A stretch of DNA of 64,000 nt from DATAOG01 sp963840925 (GTDB lineage: Bacteria > Pseudomonadota > Alphaproteobacteria > Geminicoccales > Geminicoccaceae). Location: the NCBI GenBank assembly GCA_963840925.1, contig CAWJAY010000055.1, positions 1 through 64,000 of the forward strand, given 5' to 3'. The position numbers and the translations under genes were made by a program. The first letter of the stretch is position 1. The number at the start of each line of letters is the position of its first letter. This document shows positions 37,515 through 47,632 of the stretch, in pieces. The notes under the pieces were generated by a model. The model had not been told where the DNA came from, made no database searches, and worked only from the letters and a program-made list of their open reading frames with translations.

Positions 37515-37769
37515 CTAAGGCGCCGCGCCGAGCCGGCCTGGGGTGGCCTCGTCGCGAGCGCCGAACAGCCAGCTCATCACCGTGTCCTCGACCAAACGGC
37601 GGAGCTCATCCGGGTAGAGCCGCAAGCTGCTCATCGCATCGGTGAGCCGCCGTTCGTCCTCGAGTCGAAGACCTTGATGAAAGCGGTGATAGAGCAAGCT
37701 GTCGGTGCCGAGCACGTCCTCGAGCCGGCGCAGAAGGCTGTCCAACGTGATGCTCCGGACCTCGCTCAT
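37515..37769 (-). CDS. Hypothetical small protein (84 aa)
   Basis: No family recognised. The sequence MSEVRSITLDSLLRRLEDVL then GTDSLLYHRFHQGLRLEDER and VEDTVMSWLFGARDE is soluble, mostly helical and charged. GAGGAG lies upstream of the ATG and a clear terminator follows, which supports a real, monocistronic gene. The codon pattern agrees with neighbouring core genes. Confidence 0.65.
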   Translation of the reverse strand: MSEVRSITLDSLLRRLEDVLGTDSLLYHRFHQGLRLEDERRLTDAMSSLRLYPDELRRLVEDTVMSWLFGARDEATPGRLGAAP

Positions 37770-38078
37770 TGCCTGGCTCCTCGGTACCGCCCGACCGCCT
37801 CGGTGGCGGCGTTTACGTTTTATTGACAATGCTCGTTTACCGCCTGAGTCCGCAACGCCCTTGGCCGGCCAGTCGCCATATCGGGGTAAGCCTTAACCGT
37901 ACTGCACCCGGCCGGCGCCGATTCGGCGGCCGAGCCCAGCGGAGCCCACGACGGTCGGTCAGGCAGGATGATCAACCTTCGGTGGTCGGGAAATCTTGTT
38001 AGCTTCCCCTGCGCGCCCATATCATGCCGGTCCCAAGCGGCATGAGGGGCCCGCTCTGGCGCGGTCGGGAGGTGCTGG

Positions 38079-38924
38079 GTGAGGAGGGCAGCCTGGTCGA
38101 GCCATGGCTCGAACCGGTCGTGGCGGGGGCGGCGCCGGGGCGCCTCGGTTGGGCTCGCGCTGCTCTGCCTGCTGCTCGACGGGCCGGCAGCGGCCCAGGA
38201 CGCCGAGGGCGATCCGATCGAGCCGTTCAATCGGGCGGTGTTCCAGGTCAACCACTTCCTCGACCGCCTGCTGCTGGAGCCGATGGCCATCCTCTATCGC
38301 AATGCGACGCCGGAACTCGTGCGCGACGGCGTCGACAACTTCCTGGCCAATCTGCGTACGCCGGTCGTGCTGGCCAACGACCTGCTCCAGGGCGAGTTCA
38401 AGCGCGGCGAGCTGACGCTCGGCCAATTCATGCTCAACACGATCCTGGGCGCGGGCGGCTTCGTCGACGTCGGCGGCATGGTCGGCATGCCGGAGCGGCA
38501 CGATGAGGACTTCGGCCAGACGCTCGCGGTCCACGGGGTGAAGCCCGGGCCCTATCTGATGCTGCCGCTGATCGGGCCATCCAATCCGCGCGACGCGGTC
38601 GGCCGGGTGGTCGACTTCGTGTTCGACCCGCTGTTCTTTCTGGCCCCGACCCCGGTCAACGCCGGCCGGTTCGGGGCGACGACGCTGAGCTTCCGCGAGC
38701 GCAATCTCGAGACCATCGACGAACTGGAGCGCAGCAGCCTGGACCTTTATGCCGCGACTCGGACCCTGGTGCGCCAGTTGCGCGCCAACGAGATTCGCAA
38801 CGGCGCGCCGGCGCCGCTGGAGGACATCTACGATGAGGACATTTACGAGCTCGACGAGGATCCCGCGCCCGGCCAGCCGGACGCCGAGCCCGGAGCCGAC
38901 CCGGATGCCGGCGCTGCGCGCTGA
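38079..38924 (+). CDS. mlaA: MlaA (VacJ) family outer-membrane lipid transport protein
   Basis: 281 residues. The MlaA fold is recognisable from DPIEPFNRAVFQVNHFLDRL, NFLANLRTPVVLANDLLQGE, GAGGFVDVGG and DFGQTLAVHGVKPGPYLMLP. MlaA removes phospholipids from the outer leaflet and passes them to periplasmic MlaC. GTG at 38079 is preceded by GGGAGG. The signal segment (SVGLALLCLLLDGPAAAQD) has a Cys but not an ideal lipobox, so lipidation is uncertain. The C-terminal tail is acidic and Pro-rich. It overlaps mlaC by 20 bases. Confidence 0.92.
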   Translation: MRRAAWSSHGSNRSWRGRRRGASVGLALLCLLLDGPAAAQDAEGDPIEPFNRAVFQVNHFLDRLLLEPMAILYRNATPELVRDGVDNFLANLRTPVVLANDLLQGEFKRGELTLGQFMLNTILGAGGFVDVGGMVGMPERHDEDFGQTLAVHGVKPGPYLMLPLIGPSNPRDAVGRVVDFVFDPLFFLAPTPVNAGRFGATTLSFRERNLETIDELERSSLDLYAATRTLVRQLRANEIRNGAPAPLEDIYDEDIYELDEDPAPGQPDAEPGADPDAGAAR

Positions 38925-39552
38925 CACGCTCGGCCGGCGGCGCCTGCTCGGCTGGCTGCTGGCCGGCTGCTGGGCGCTGGCGCTACCCGCGGTTGGGGCC
39001 GCCGCGGGCGCGCGGGCCGAGCCGAGCGCCGCGGCCGCGCGCGAGCTGGTCGAGACGGTCGGGCACGAGGTGCTGACGATCCTGCGCGACCCCGCGCTCG
39101 GCGACCAGCAGAAGTACGAGCAGCTGGTCGCGCTTTTGAGCGGGCCGATCGATCTCGATCTGGTCGCCCGGTTGATCCTCGGCCGCTACTGGCGAACCGT
39201 GAGCGAGCCGCAGCGCGCCGAGTATCTGACGCTGTTCCGTGCCTTTGCCCTGCACACGCTGGCATCGCGGCTCGACATCTACGGCGGGCAGGATTTCGAG
39301 GTCACCGGCGCTCAGGCGGTCAGCGACCACGATGCCGTGGTCTCGACCCGGATCCTCGGCGAGGGCCCGCCGGTCAAGGTCGACTGGCGGGTGCGCGAGC
39401 TCAAGGACCAGAGCCTGGTCGCGATCGACGTGATCGTCGAGGGGGTCAGCCTGATCGTGACCCAGCGCTCGGAGTTTGCGGCGGTGATCGAGCGGCAGGG
39501 GATGGACGGCCTGCTCAGCGAGCTCAGGCGGCGGGCCGAGAGCCGGGCCTGA
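38905..39552 (+). CDS. mlaC: MlaC-family periplasmic phospholipid-binding protein
   Basis: 215 residues: N-terminal signal with twin Arg (GRRRLLGWLLAGCWALALPA), then the Tol-Ttg2/MlaC domain (LDLVARLILGRYWRTVSEPQ, YLTLFRAFALHTLASRLDIY, VSTRILGEGPPVKVDWRVRE). MlaC shuttles lipid between MlaA and the inner-membrane MlaFEDB complex, which is not in this window. The ATG at 38905 overlaps the end of mlaA, so translation is coupled. Confidence 0.92.
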   Translation: MPALRADTLGRRRLLGWLLAGCWALALPAVGAAAGARAEPSAAAARELVETVGHEVLTILRDPALGDQQKYEQLVALLSGPIDLDLVARLILGRYWRTVSEPQRAEYLTLFRAFALHTLASRLDIYGGQDFEVTGAQAVSDHDAVVSTRILGEGPPVKVDWRVRELKDQSLVAIDVIVEGVSLIVTQRSEFAAVIERQGMDGLLSELRRRAESRA

Positions 39553-39576
39553 GCCGGCAGCGAGCTGGTCGACTGA

Positions 39577-42316
39577 TCAGTCCTCGCCGGCGGCCGCGGT
39601 GGCCGGCGCGCCGGCGGCGGCGATCCCGACCGGCAGCGTGAAGCGGAAGACCGAGCCGCGGGGGACCGCCGGCTCGATCCAGATGCGGCCGCCGAAGTGC
39701 TCGACGATCTGGCGGCAGATCGACAGCCCGAGACCCGACCCCTTGGGCTTGCCGGTCTTCACGTCGCTGCCCAGCTGGCGAAAGCGCTCGAACACCGAAC
39801 CCTGCTGCTCGGGTGGAATCCCGGGGCCGTTGTCCTCGACGCTGACCGTCAGGTCCGGCCCGGAGGCCGCCAGGCGTACCCGGACCCGGCCGTCGCCCGC
39901 CTGGACGAACTTGGCCGCGTTCGAGAGCAGGTTGATCACGACTTGCATCAGCCGGTCACGGTCCACCGTGATCCTCGGCACATCGCTTGCAAGCTCGGCC
40001 TCGACGGTGATCTGCTTGGCTCGGAACAGGCCGCTGGTGGCGGCGAGCGCGTCGTCGATCACGGCCTTGGGATCGCAGCTCGAGAGGTGCCATTCCATCC
40101 TGCCGGACGCGATCCGCGACATATCCAGGATGTCGTTGATCAGCCGGGTCAGCCGCTCGGACTCCTTGACCACGATGTCGAGGAACTGGTTGCGCTGCGC
40201 GAGCGCGATCTCCGGGTTGTCGAGCAGGATCTCGGAGAACGAGCGGATCGAGGTCAACGGCGTGCGCAGCTCGTGGCTGACGGTCGAGATGAACTCGTCC
40301 TTGAGCCGGTCGAGCTCGGTCAGGCGCTGGTTGACCCGATGCAGCTCGGCGCTGGTCACCTCGAGCGCCTGCGACTTCTGCTCGAGCTGGCGGCTGTACT
40401 CGATCACCTGCGAGGCCTCGTCCAGGATCGCCATGACCTCGTCGGGGCTGAAATCGGCGCTCTTGACCACGGTCGAGATCATCACCCGCGCCGAAGCCGC
40501 GCCGATCGCGCCGGCGAGCAGGCGCTCGGCGAAGTTGACCAGATCGGAATCGGCCTGGGCATCGGCGGCGAGCGCCAGGCCGCGGCTCCGGGCGTGCCGG
40601 GCAAGCGCCTCGGTGGCCCGTTCCGCGCCGACGTAGCGGGCGAGCAGAGCCCGAAGGTCGGCGACCGCAGCGCCGCCGCGCCACAGATGCGGGCTGCCGC
40701 CCGGTCGGCCGACCTCGACGAACAGCGATGCCTGGACGCGCTCGAAGCTGCCCTGCCGGCCGAGCAGCGACCAGCCGACCAGGCCCGTGACGTTGGCGAG
40801 CAGGCTCCAGAGCAGCGAGTGGGTGATCGGATCGAGCCCGCTGACCCCGAACAGCGCGTAAGGCCTGAGGATCTCGAGACCGAACGGGCCGTCGAGCAAG
40901 CCGGGGTCGATCCAGCCGGAGCGGGCGAGCGCCGGCAGCAGCAGCGTGTACAGCCAGATCACGAAGCCGGCCACAAGCCCGGTCAGTGCGCCGCGCAGCG
41001 TCGCCCCCTGCCAGTAGATGCCGAACAGGATCGGCGGCGCGAACTGGGCCGCGGCGCAGAACGACACCAGCCCCATCGTGACCAGCGCGTAGGACTGGCC
41101 GACCATCCGGAAGTAGGCGTAGCCGAGCAGCAGCATCGCCAGGATGCTGCCGCGCCGGATCGTCAGCAGCAGCCCGGACAGATCGGGCTGCTCGTTCAGG
41201 CGCAGGAAGCGCAGGCGCAGCAGGACCGGCATGACCAGGTCGTTGCAGAGCATCGTGCTCAGCGCCACCGTCTCGACGATCACCATCGCGGTCGCGGCCG
41301 ACAGGCCGCCCAGGAACGTGAACAGCGTCAGCAGGTGCTGGTGCTCGGTCATCGGCAGCAGCAGGACCATGAAGTCGGCATCGACCGCGCCGCCCGGGAA
41401 GCGCAGCCGGCCTGCGAGCGCGATCGGCAGCACGAACAGGTTGATCACCAGCAGGTAGAGCGGGAACAGCCAGATCGCCTTGTTCAGGTGGTCCTCGTTG
41501 ATGTTCTCGATGACCGCGACCTGGAATTGCCGCGGCAGGAACAGGATCGCCATCGCGGCCAGGCCGGTGAGGGCGAACCAGTCGGCAAAGCTGAGGCCAG
41601 CGCCCTGGAAGGTCAGGAGCTCGCCGAACCCGGCGGCGCGCGCCTGGGCGAAGATGTCGCCAAAGCCGTCGTACATGGCGAAGGTGACGAACAGCCCGAC
41701 CGTCACGAACGCGACCAGCTTGACGATCGATTTCGAACGCGATCGCCGCGACCATGCCCTGATGGTGCTCGGTGGCGTCGATATGGCGGGTGCCGAACAG
41801 GATGCTGAACGCGGCCAGCAGCAGCGCCACGAACAGCGCGAGGTCGCGCCAGAACGGCGCCTCGGCCGGGTAGTCGAGGATCACCGCGACGCTGGTCGAG
41901 ACCGCCTTCAGCTGCAGCGAGATGTAGGGCATGACCCCGAACACCGCGATCACCGTGACCAGGCCGCCGAGCAGGGCGCTTTTGCCGTAGCGCGAGGCCA
42001 CGAAGTCGGCGATCGAGGTGATGCCGTAGGCCTTGGTGATGCGCAGCATCTTGCGCAGCACGAACCACCACAGGCAGGCCATCAGGGTCGGGCCGAGATA
42101 GATCGGCAGGAAGCCCAGGCCGGCCTGCGCGGCCCGCCCGACGCTGCCGTAGTAGGTCCAGGCGGTGCAGTAGACGGCGATCGAGAGCGTGTAGATGTAG
42201 GGGTTATTGATCACGCTCCGACCCTGGTCGGCGCGGCGATCGCCGACGTAGGCGATCGCGAACAGGCCACCCAGATAGACGGTCGCGATCAGCAGGATGA
42301 CCCAGCCTTCGGTCAT
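39577..42316 (-). CDS. Sodium/solute symporter-histidine kinase hybrid, one frameshift
   Basis: About 912 residues if one base is corrected. The N-terminal part is a PutP-like transporter domain with many membrane helices (IAVYCTAWTYYGSVGRAA, YGITSIADFVASRYGKS, NEDHLNKAIWLFPLYLLVIN); then a coiled linker, HisKA with H in STVSHELRTPLTSIRSFSE, and HATPase (NLLSNAAKFV, VEDNGPGIP, KGSGLGLSICRQIVEHFGG). It resembles CbrA-type sensors, in which the transporter part senses or imports a nutrient. The reading frame changes at 41731-41733: removing one T of the TTT gives AFESIVKLVAFVTVGLFVTF, as in relatives. A small membrane protein precedes it and a lone receiver lies further upstream, possibly its partner. 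Confidence 0.85.
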
Positions 42317-42317
42317 C

Positions 42318-42512
42318 TCAGCGCCGGCTCTCGACGATCAGCGCGAGCAGCAGGATCAGCCCGGCCCAGACGCCGAACAGATAGGCGAACAGCGGCGGCA
42401 GGCCGAGCAGCGTCGGGCCGGCGGCTGGGACCGCGAGCAGCGGGAAGTTGAGCGCCAGCAAGCCGAGCAGGAACACGGCGATCAGCCGCTGGCCGCGTCG
42501 CGCCTCACGCAT
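42318..42512 (-). CDS. Small two-helix membrane protein
   Basis: 64 residues with two hydrophobic helices (LIAVFLLGLLALNFPLLAVP and PPLFAYLFGVWAGLILLLAL) and Arg-rich termini. Such small membrane proteins often precede PutP-like transporters and may be an accessory subunit. The stop lies one base before the kinase gene start region (start codon at 42316), so the two are co-translated. No named family assigned. Confidence 0.75.
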   Translation of the reverse strand: MREARRGQRLIAVFLLGLLALNFPLLAVPAAGPTLLGLPPLFAYLFGVWAGLILLLALIVESRR

Positions 42513-42633
42513 CGTCGGTCCCTCGCCCGGGCACGGGCCGGGTCGTCGACCAGATGCCGCCGACCAGGGCGGCCGGCATCGTCAGGGCTAAAACCCCGGA
42601 TCCCGGCCGCAGGCGCGCGGCCGCGCGCCCGCC

Positions 42634-43005
42634 TCAGCCGCCATCGAGGATCTGCTTGACCCGGGTGACCAGCTCGCGGGTCGAGAACGGCTTGGTCACA
42701 TAGGCATCGGCGCCGAGCGCCAGGCCCTTGTCGCGCTCGAGATCGCGGCCCTTGGCGGTCAGCATCATGACCTTGGCGTTCGCCCAGGCGGGATTGCTGC
42801 GGATCTGCTGGCAGACCTCGAAGCCGTCGAACTCGGGCAGCATCACGTCCAGCAGCACCAGATCGGCCGGCTTGCGCGCGAGCGCCTCGAGCGCCGCCTC
42901 GCCGGTCGATGCCACCTCGACCTGGAAGCCCTCGCGCTCCATCAAGAAACGCAGCGACAGCACGATGTTCGGCTCGTCGTCGACCACCAGCACCCGCTTA
43001 GCCAT
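42634..43005 (-). CDS. Single-domain response regulator
   Basis: 123-residue receiver with no output domain: acidic pocket VVDDE, phospho-acceptor Asp in DLVLLDVMLPEFDG, and Lys in YVTKPFSTREL. Likely transmits the signal of the adjacent transporter-kinase or another kinase through protein contacts. ATG 43005 is chosen over an adjacent GTG at 43008. 121 bases separate it from the small membrane protein gene on the same strand. Confidence 0.92.
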   Translation of the reverse strand: MAKRVLVVDDEPNIVLSLRFLMEREGFQVEVASTGEAALEALARKPADLVLLDVMLPEFDGFEVCQQIRSNPAWANAKVMMLTAKGRDLERDKGLALGADAYVTKPFSTRELVTRVKQILDGG

Positions 43006-43189
43006 CACAAGGCCCGCCTTTCTCGAGCGGTTCGCCTTCCGTTCGCCCCATTTAACGCCAATTTGCGGGCGCTGTCAGGTCGATTGTGGCGCGAGGCGCC
43101 CGGATGGTCCGCCGGCGGCGTGAGCTTGGACGTGCGGCGAAAGCTGGCATGCAATCTATATTGTCGATCGCGCGCGGAAGGAGCCTCGA

Positions 43190-43433
43190 TGAGGCGCAAG
43201 TGTCCAAATGGGGCAACAGCCTCGCCATCCGGTTGCCGAAAGCAGCCGTAGCCAGCTTGCAGGTGCGTGCCGGCGAGGCGGTCGATCTTGCGATCAAGGG
43301 CGGTACGGTCATCATCCGAGCGGGCCGCCTGCGTTACACGATCGAGGAGCTGGTCGCCGCGATGCGGCCGGAGGACGAGCCGGAGCCGCTCGACGACGCG
43401 ACGGCTCCCCCCGCTGGCGGGGAGTTGTTGTAA
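43190..43433 (+). pseudogene. MazE/AbrB-type antitoxin, start region out of frame
   Basis: The AbrB domain VSKWGNSLAIRLPKAAVASL, VDLAIKGGTVIIRAGR and an acidic tail (AMRPEDEPEPLDD) are clear. The natural start seems to be ATG 43190, which follows GGAAGGAG, but it is one base out of frame with the domain; one more G in the GG after ATGA would give MRAQVSKWGN. As written, translation would have to begin at GTG 43200 without a ribosome-binding site. Real mutation or homopolymer read error cannot be told apart. Confidence 0.65.
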
Positions 43434-43479
43434 AAGGGCCGCGACCGCGGGCAGTGGCTTAGTTCTAGGCTCGACTTTG

Positions 43480-43825
43480 TTGTCGCACAGCGACCTGCCC
43501 GATCGCGGCGCTCTGGTCTGGGTGGACTTCACGCCTCAGTCGGGGCACGAGCAGGCCGGGCATCGGCCAGCGCTCGTGATTTCGCCGCGCATCTACCACC
43601 AGCGCTCAAAGCTCGCGGTCGTCTGTCCGATCACCTCGAACCTGCAGCCGGCCGTGGAAGGTCACTCTGCCCGAGGGGCTCGAGATTACCGGGGCGGTCC
43701 TGGTCGACCAGGTGAGGTCGGTCGACCGTGGCGCCCGGCGGCTGCGTCTTGCGGGCGCGGCGCCGCCGGCGGTCCTCGCCGAGGTCCAGGCCAAGCTCGC
43801 GGCGTTGTTCGGGATCGGGAGCTAG
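43480..43825 (+). pseudogene. MazF/PemK-family toxin, frameshifted
   Basis: The first part reads DRGALVWVDFTPQSGHEQAG, RPALVISPRIYHQRSKLAVV and CPITSNLQ. Near 43645-43655 the frame changes and continues RPWKVTLPEGLEITGAVLVD, QVRSVDRGARRLRLAGAAPP, ending at TAG 43823-43825. TTG 43480 is the likely start. The two parts together give a complete PemK fold, so one indel separates them. Its 3' end overlaps the convergent bpt gene by 4 bases. With the altered antitoxin start, the module looks inactive or misread. Confidence 0.7.
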
Positions 43826-44544
43826 CCGGCCGGATCGGGAATTGGCGCTGCCGGCAACGGCTGCCAGCCGCTGGGAGTGAGCTGCTCGAGCGGCTGGAAG
43901 CGGGCCTTGTAGGCCATCTTCGGACTGTGGGCGATCCAGTAGCCGAGATAGGCGTAGGGCAATCCGAGTTCGCGCGCGCGCTCGACGTGCCAGAGGATGA
44001 TCAGGCTGCCGAGCGAGCGCCGGCTCGCGCCGGGATCGAAGAACTTGTAGACGCCCGACAGGCCGCTCGGGCTGCGGTCGGTCAGGCTCGCCGCGATCAG
44101 CGAGCGGTCCGGGCGGCGCCATTCCACGAGCCGGCTGTCGACCGGGCTGTCGTCGATCATCGCGCAAAAATCCGCCCAGGTCATCGCGGTCATGCCGCTC
44201 TCGCCATGGCGGCTCGCGAGATAGCGCTGGAACAGCGCGAACTGCTCCCGGGTCGCGACCGGCCGGCGCTCGGCGGCGACCAGATCGGCGTTCTGGCGCC
44301 AGATCCGGCGCCAGGCCCGGGTCAGTTGAAAGCGCTCGACCGGGATGCGGACCGGCACGCAGGCCGTGCAGCCCGGGCAGGCCGGCCGGTAGGCGAGCCC
44401 CTGCGAGCGGCGAAAGCCCGCCGCCATCAGCCGGTCGTGCAGCCGGTCGGGCTCGGGGCCCTCGAGCAGCGTCACCACACGCCGCTCGAGCCGGCCCGCA
44501 AGATAGGGGCAGGGCGCCAGCTCGGTGCTGAAGAACAGCTTCAT
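43822..44544 (-). CDS. bpt: Aspartate/glutamate leucyltransferase (Bpt)
   Basis: 240 residues of the bacterial protein transferase family, which adds Leu from Leu-tRNA to N-terminal Asp/Glu and so marks proteins for ClpAP through the N-degron pathway. Blocks: LSGVYKFFDPGASRRSLGSL, RARELGLPYAYLGYWIAHSP, KMAYKARFQPLEQL, and the N-terminal Cys pair ACPGCTACVPVRIPV. ATG 44544 and length are typical. The 275 bases upstream (to 44819) hold no recognisable gene. Confidence 0.93.
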   Translation of the reverse strand: MKLFFSTELAPCPYLAGRLERRVVTLLEGPEPDRLHDRLMAAGFRRSQGLAYRPACPGCTACVPVRIPVERFQLTRAWRRIWRQNADLVAAERRPVATREQFALFQRYLASRHGESGMTAMTWADFCAMIDDSPVDSRLVEWRRPDRSLIAASLTDRSPSGLSGVYKFFDPGASRRSLGSLIILWHVERARELGLPYAYLGYWIAHSPKMAYKARFQPLEQLTPSGWQPLPAAPIPDPAG

Positions 44545-44819
44545 GGTTGCTCGACGCTCGCCTTCGTTCCACCGTCGGCGATGCCGGTCGGCAGCACGGG
44601 CTTGCTGGCAGAGGCGGGTGGCATCCGGCTCCTCTCGACGATCCGGCCGCGCGGGTCCGGGCGGAGCGGACCTGGGCGAGCCATCGCTCGAATCAGCGGC
44701 CGCGGCCCGATCGTCGTCAAGGGCTTCGGATGCTGCCGCTATCGGCGTTTCCGGTTGACGGCCGCCCGGGCACTGGCTAACCGGGCCGCTGCCGCACCGT
44801 CACCGCCGGGGAAAACACG

Positions 44820-45671
44820 ATGGAGATCCGCCGCGTTCAGGTCCAGGGGCCGGACCGGCCGTACGGCCTCAGCTACGCCGACTGGGGCGGCCCGACGCCG
44901 GCATCGGCCGCGCGCCCCGTGGTCTGCGTCCACGGCCTGACCCGCAACGGCCGCGATTTCGATCATCTGGCGCGGGTGCTGAGCGCCGAGCGGCGGGTCA
45001 TCTGCCCCGACGTCGCCGGCCGCGGCCTCAGCGACCCTTTGACCAACCCAGAGGACTACGCGCTGCCGACCTACATCGGCCACATGGCGCAGCTGCTGCA
45101 AAAGCTCGGCCTCGCCGGGGTCGACTGGGTCGGCACGTCGATGGGCGGGCTGATCGGTATGGGCCTTGCGGCGATGGACGAGAGCCCGATCCGCCGGCTC
45201 GTGCTGAACGACGTCGGGCCGTTCCTGCCCAAGCCCGCGCTCGAGCGGATCAACACCTATCTCGGGCAGGACCTGCGGTTTTCGAGCCTCGATGCGCTGG
45301 AAGCGCATCTGCGCGAGATCCACGCCGGCTTCGGCCCGCTGACCGACCCCGAATGGCGCCACCTCGCCGAGCACAGCGCCGCGCGCCGCGAGGACGGCCG
45401 GTTCGGCCTGAACTACGACCAGCGCCTCAGCCTCCCGATGACCACCGGCCCGATCGAGAACATCGAGCTGTGGCCGGTCTGGGAACAGGTCCGCTGCCCG
45501 GTGCTGGTGCTGCGCGGCACCAGCAGCGATCTGCTGCTGGCCGAGACCGCGGCCGAGATGACCAGGCGCGGGCCCAAGGCCGAGGTCATCGAGATCGACG
45601 GCACCGGCCATGCGCCCGCCCTGATGGCCAAGGACCAAATCGAGATCGTGCGCGCCTGGCTCAGCGCCTGA
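44820..45671 (+). CDS. Alpha/beta hydrolase
   Basis: 283 residues. Fold markers: VVCVHGLTRNGRDFDHLARV, CPDVAGRGLSDP, nucleophile Ser in WVGTSMGGLIGMGLA (GxSxG), and the C-terminal catalytic His in IDGTGHAPALMAKDQ. Substrate not deducible. GGGGAAAAC precedes the ATG. Convergent with the thioesterase gene, 16 bases apart. Confidence 0.88.
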   Translation: MEIRRVQVQGPDRPYGLSYADWGGPTPASAARPVVCVHGLTRNGRDFDHLARVLSAERRVICPDVAGRGLSDPLTNPEDYALPTYIGHMAQLLQKLGLAGVDWVGTSMGGLIGMGLAAMDESPIRRLVLNDVGPFLPKPALERINTYLGQDLRFSSLDALEAHLREIHAGFGPLTDPEWRHLAEHSAARREDGRFGLNYDQRLSLPMTTGPIENIELWPVWEQVRCPVLVLRGTSSDLLLAETAAEMTRRGPKAEVIEIDGTGHAPALMAKDQIEIVRAWLSA

Positions 45672-45687
45672 CCCGGGTGCCGCGGGT

Positions 45688-46113
45688 TCACGGCCGATAG
45701 GGCAGCAGCAGCTCGAGCAGGCGCTCGGGCAGCGGCACCGCGCGCATGCTGGCCTGGTCGGCGTGCACCGAGACCAGCTCGGCGGTCGCCCGCGGCTCGG
45801 CTTCGCCCCGCGCGAGCAGCGCGGGCCGGAAGGTCAGGCTCGAGCGGCCGATCCGGCCGAGCCGGATCTCGACCTCGAAGCTGTCGTCGAAGCGCAGCGG
45901 CCGCCGGTACTCGACCAGCGCCCGGACGACGTGGAAATCGGTGCCGGTGGTCTTGGCGACCTCGGTGTAGTCGTAGGGCAGCGAGCGGAAGAACTCGTGG
46001 ATCGCGACGTCGCAGTAGGTCGCGTAGTGCGCGAAGTAGACCAGGCCCTGGCGGTCGACCTCGGAGTAGCGGACCCGGAACGGGTGGCGGAAGGGCGGAC
46101 GGGGCTCGGTCAT
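45688..46113 (-). CDS. Acyl-CoA thioesterase, YbgC/4HBT family
   Basis: 141-residue hotdog-fold protein. The active-site segment FRVRYSEVDRQGLVYFAHYA carries the YbgC-type Asp, followed by HEFFRSLPYDY. Such enzymes hydrolyse short or hydroxylated acyl-CoA thioesters. ATG 46113 opens directly on the domain. It is divergent from gnd with about 100 bases between the starts. It is not next to tol-pal genes, where ybgC often lies. Confidence 0.88.
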   Translation of the reverse strand: MTEPRPPFRHPFRVRYSEVDRQGLVYFAHYATYCDVAIHEFFRSLPYDYTEVAKTTGTDFHVVRALVEYRRPLRFDDSFEVEIRLGRIGRSSLTFRPALLARGEAEPRATAELVSVHADQASMRAVPLPERLLELLLPYRP

Positions 46114-46210
46114 CAGCGCAAGGCCTTCGGCGCTCCGGGATTGCTCGCGACCGCCAGCTATGCGACAGGAGAGCCTGGGCGACAAGGGCATGATCGGGGC
46201 GGATCGAACC

Positions 46211-47623
46211 ATGACCAGCCAGGCGGAGATCGGCCTGATCGGGCTCGGCGTGATGGGCCAGAACCTGGCCCTCAACATCGCCGACCACGGCCATCGGGTC
46301 GCGGTCTATAACCGGACCGCGGCGCGTACCGAGGCGTTCGCGGCCACCGACGACGCCCGGCGCCTGCCGGTCCAGGCCTGTCTCAGCCTCGACGACCTGG
46401 TCGCGGCGATCCGGCCGCCGCGGCCGATCGTGCTGATGGTCAAGGCGGGTGGGGCGACCGACGCCCAGATCGACGAGCTGGCGCCAAAGCTCGACCCGGG
46501 CGACGTGATCATCGACGGCGGCAATGCCCGCTACCAGGACACGATCCGGCGCGAGCGGGCGCTGCGGGCCCAGGGCCTGCTGTTCCTCGGCACCGGCATC
46601 TCGGGCGGCGAGGAGGGCGCCCGCCACGGTCCTTCGATCATGGTCGGCGGCGATCGCGCGGCGTTCGCGCGCGTGCGCGCGACGTTCGAGGCGATCGCGG
46701 CGGTCGTGGACGGCGTGCCGTGCTGCGCTCATCTGGGGCCGGACGGCGCCGGCCATTTCGTCAAGATGCTGCACAACGGCATCGAATACGCCGACATGCA
46801 GCTGATCGCCGAGACCTTCGCCATGATGCGGGACGGCCTGGGCCTGACCTATCCCGCGATGCAGGCGGCGTTCGCGACGTGGAATCGGGGCGAGCTCGAT
46901 TCCTATCTGATCGAGATCACTGCCGACATCCTCGGCAAGCGCGACCCGCAAACCGGCCAGCCGATGGTCGAGGTGATCCTTGATCGGGCTGGCCAGAAGG
47001 GCACCGGCGGCTGGGCGGTCGAGGCCGCGCTGAGCTTCGGGGTGCCGGCGCCGACGATCGCCGAAGCGGTTGCGGCGCGCTCGCTCTCGGCACTGAAGCC
47101 CGAGCGGGTCGAGGCGGCGGCGCGGCTGAGAGGACCGGAGACGCCGGGCCGCGCGGATCTGGGGCTGGACCGGTTGCGCGACGCGCTGCTCGCGGCCAAG
47201 CTTTGCGCCTACGCCCAGGGCTTTGCCGTGATGGCCGGCGCGGCGGCCGCGCACGGCTGGCCGCTCGACTTCGGCACGATCGCGACCATCTGGCGGGGCG
47301 GCTGTATCATCCGCGCCCGTTTTTTGAACCGGATCAAGGACGCTTACGATCGCGACCCGGATCTCAACAACCTGCTGCTCGACCCCTATTTCGCGGACCT
47401 GATCGGCAAGGCGCAGGCGAGCCTGCGCGAGGTGGTCGGGGCCGCGGCCAGAGCCGGCATCGCCGCCCCGGCGCTCGGCTCGGCGCTCGCCTACTTCGAC
47501 GGCTACCGCTCGGCCCGGCTGCCGGCCAGCCTGATCCAGGCCCAGCGCGACTATTTCGGCGCCCACACCTACGAGCGCATCGACCGGCCGGGCAGCATCC
47601 ACAGCGACTGGACCAGCCTCTAG
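46211..47623 (+). CDS. gnd: 6-phosphogluconate dehydrogenase, decarboxylating
   Basis: 470 residues, the long-chain form. NADP-binding GLGVMGQNLALNIADHG, the family signature GTGISGGEEGARHGPSIMVG, catalytic Lys in GHFVKMLHNGIEYADMQ, and the C-terminal tail segment (DYFGAHTYERID). It converts 6-phosphogluconate to ribulose 5-phosphate with NADPH production. gntK follows after 9 bases, giving a gluconate-to-pentose-phosphate operon. Start chosen at MTSQAEIG from the fold; an earlier ATG at 46190 is possible. Confidence 0.95.
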   Translation: MTSQAEIGLIGLGVMGQNLALNIADHGHRVAVYNRTAARTEAFAATDDARRLPVQACLSLDDLVAAIRPPRPIVLMVKAGGATDAQIDELAPKLDPGDVIIDGGNARYQDTIRRERALRAQGLLFLGTGISGGEEGARHGPSIMVGGDRAAFARVRATFEAIAAVVDGVPCCAHLGPDGAGHFVKMLHNGIEYADMQLIAETFAMMRDGLGLTYPAMQAAFATWNRGELDSYLIEITADILGKRDPQTGQPMVEVILDRAGQKGTGGWAVEAALSFGVPAPTIAEAVAARSLSALKPERVEAAARLRGPETPGRADLGLDRLRDALLAAKLCAYAQGFAVMAGAAAAHGWPLDFGTIATIWRGGCIIRARFLNRIKDAYDRDPDLNNLLLDPYFADLIGKAQASLREVVGAAARAGIAAPALGSALAYFDGYRSARLPASLIQAQRDYFGAHTYERIDRPGSIHSDWTSL

Positions 47624-47632
47624 GCCCTGGCG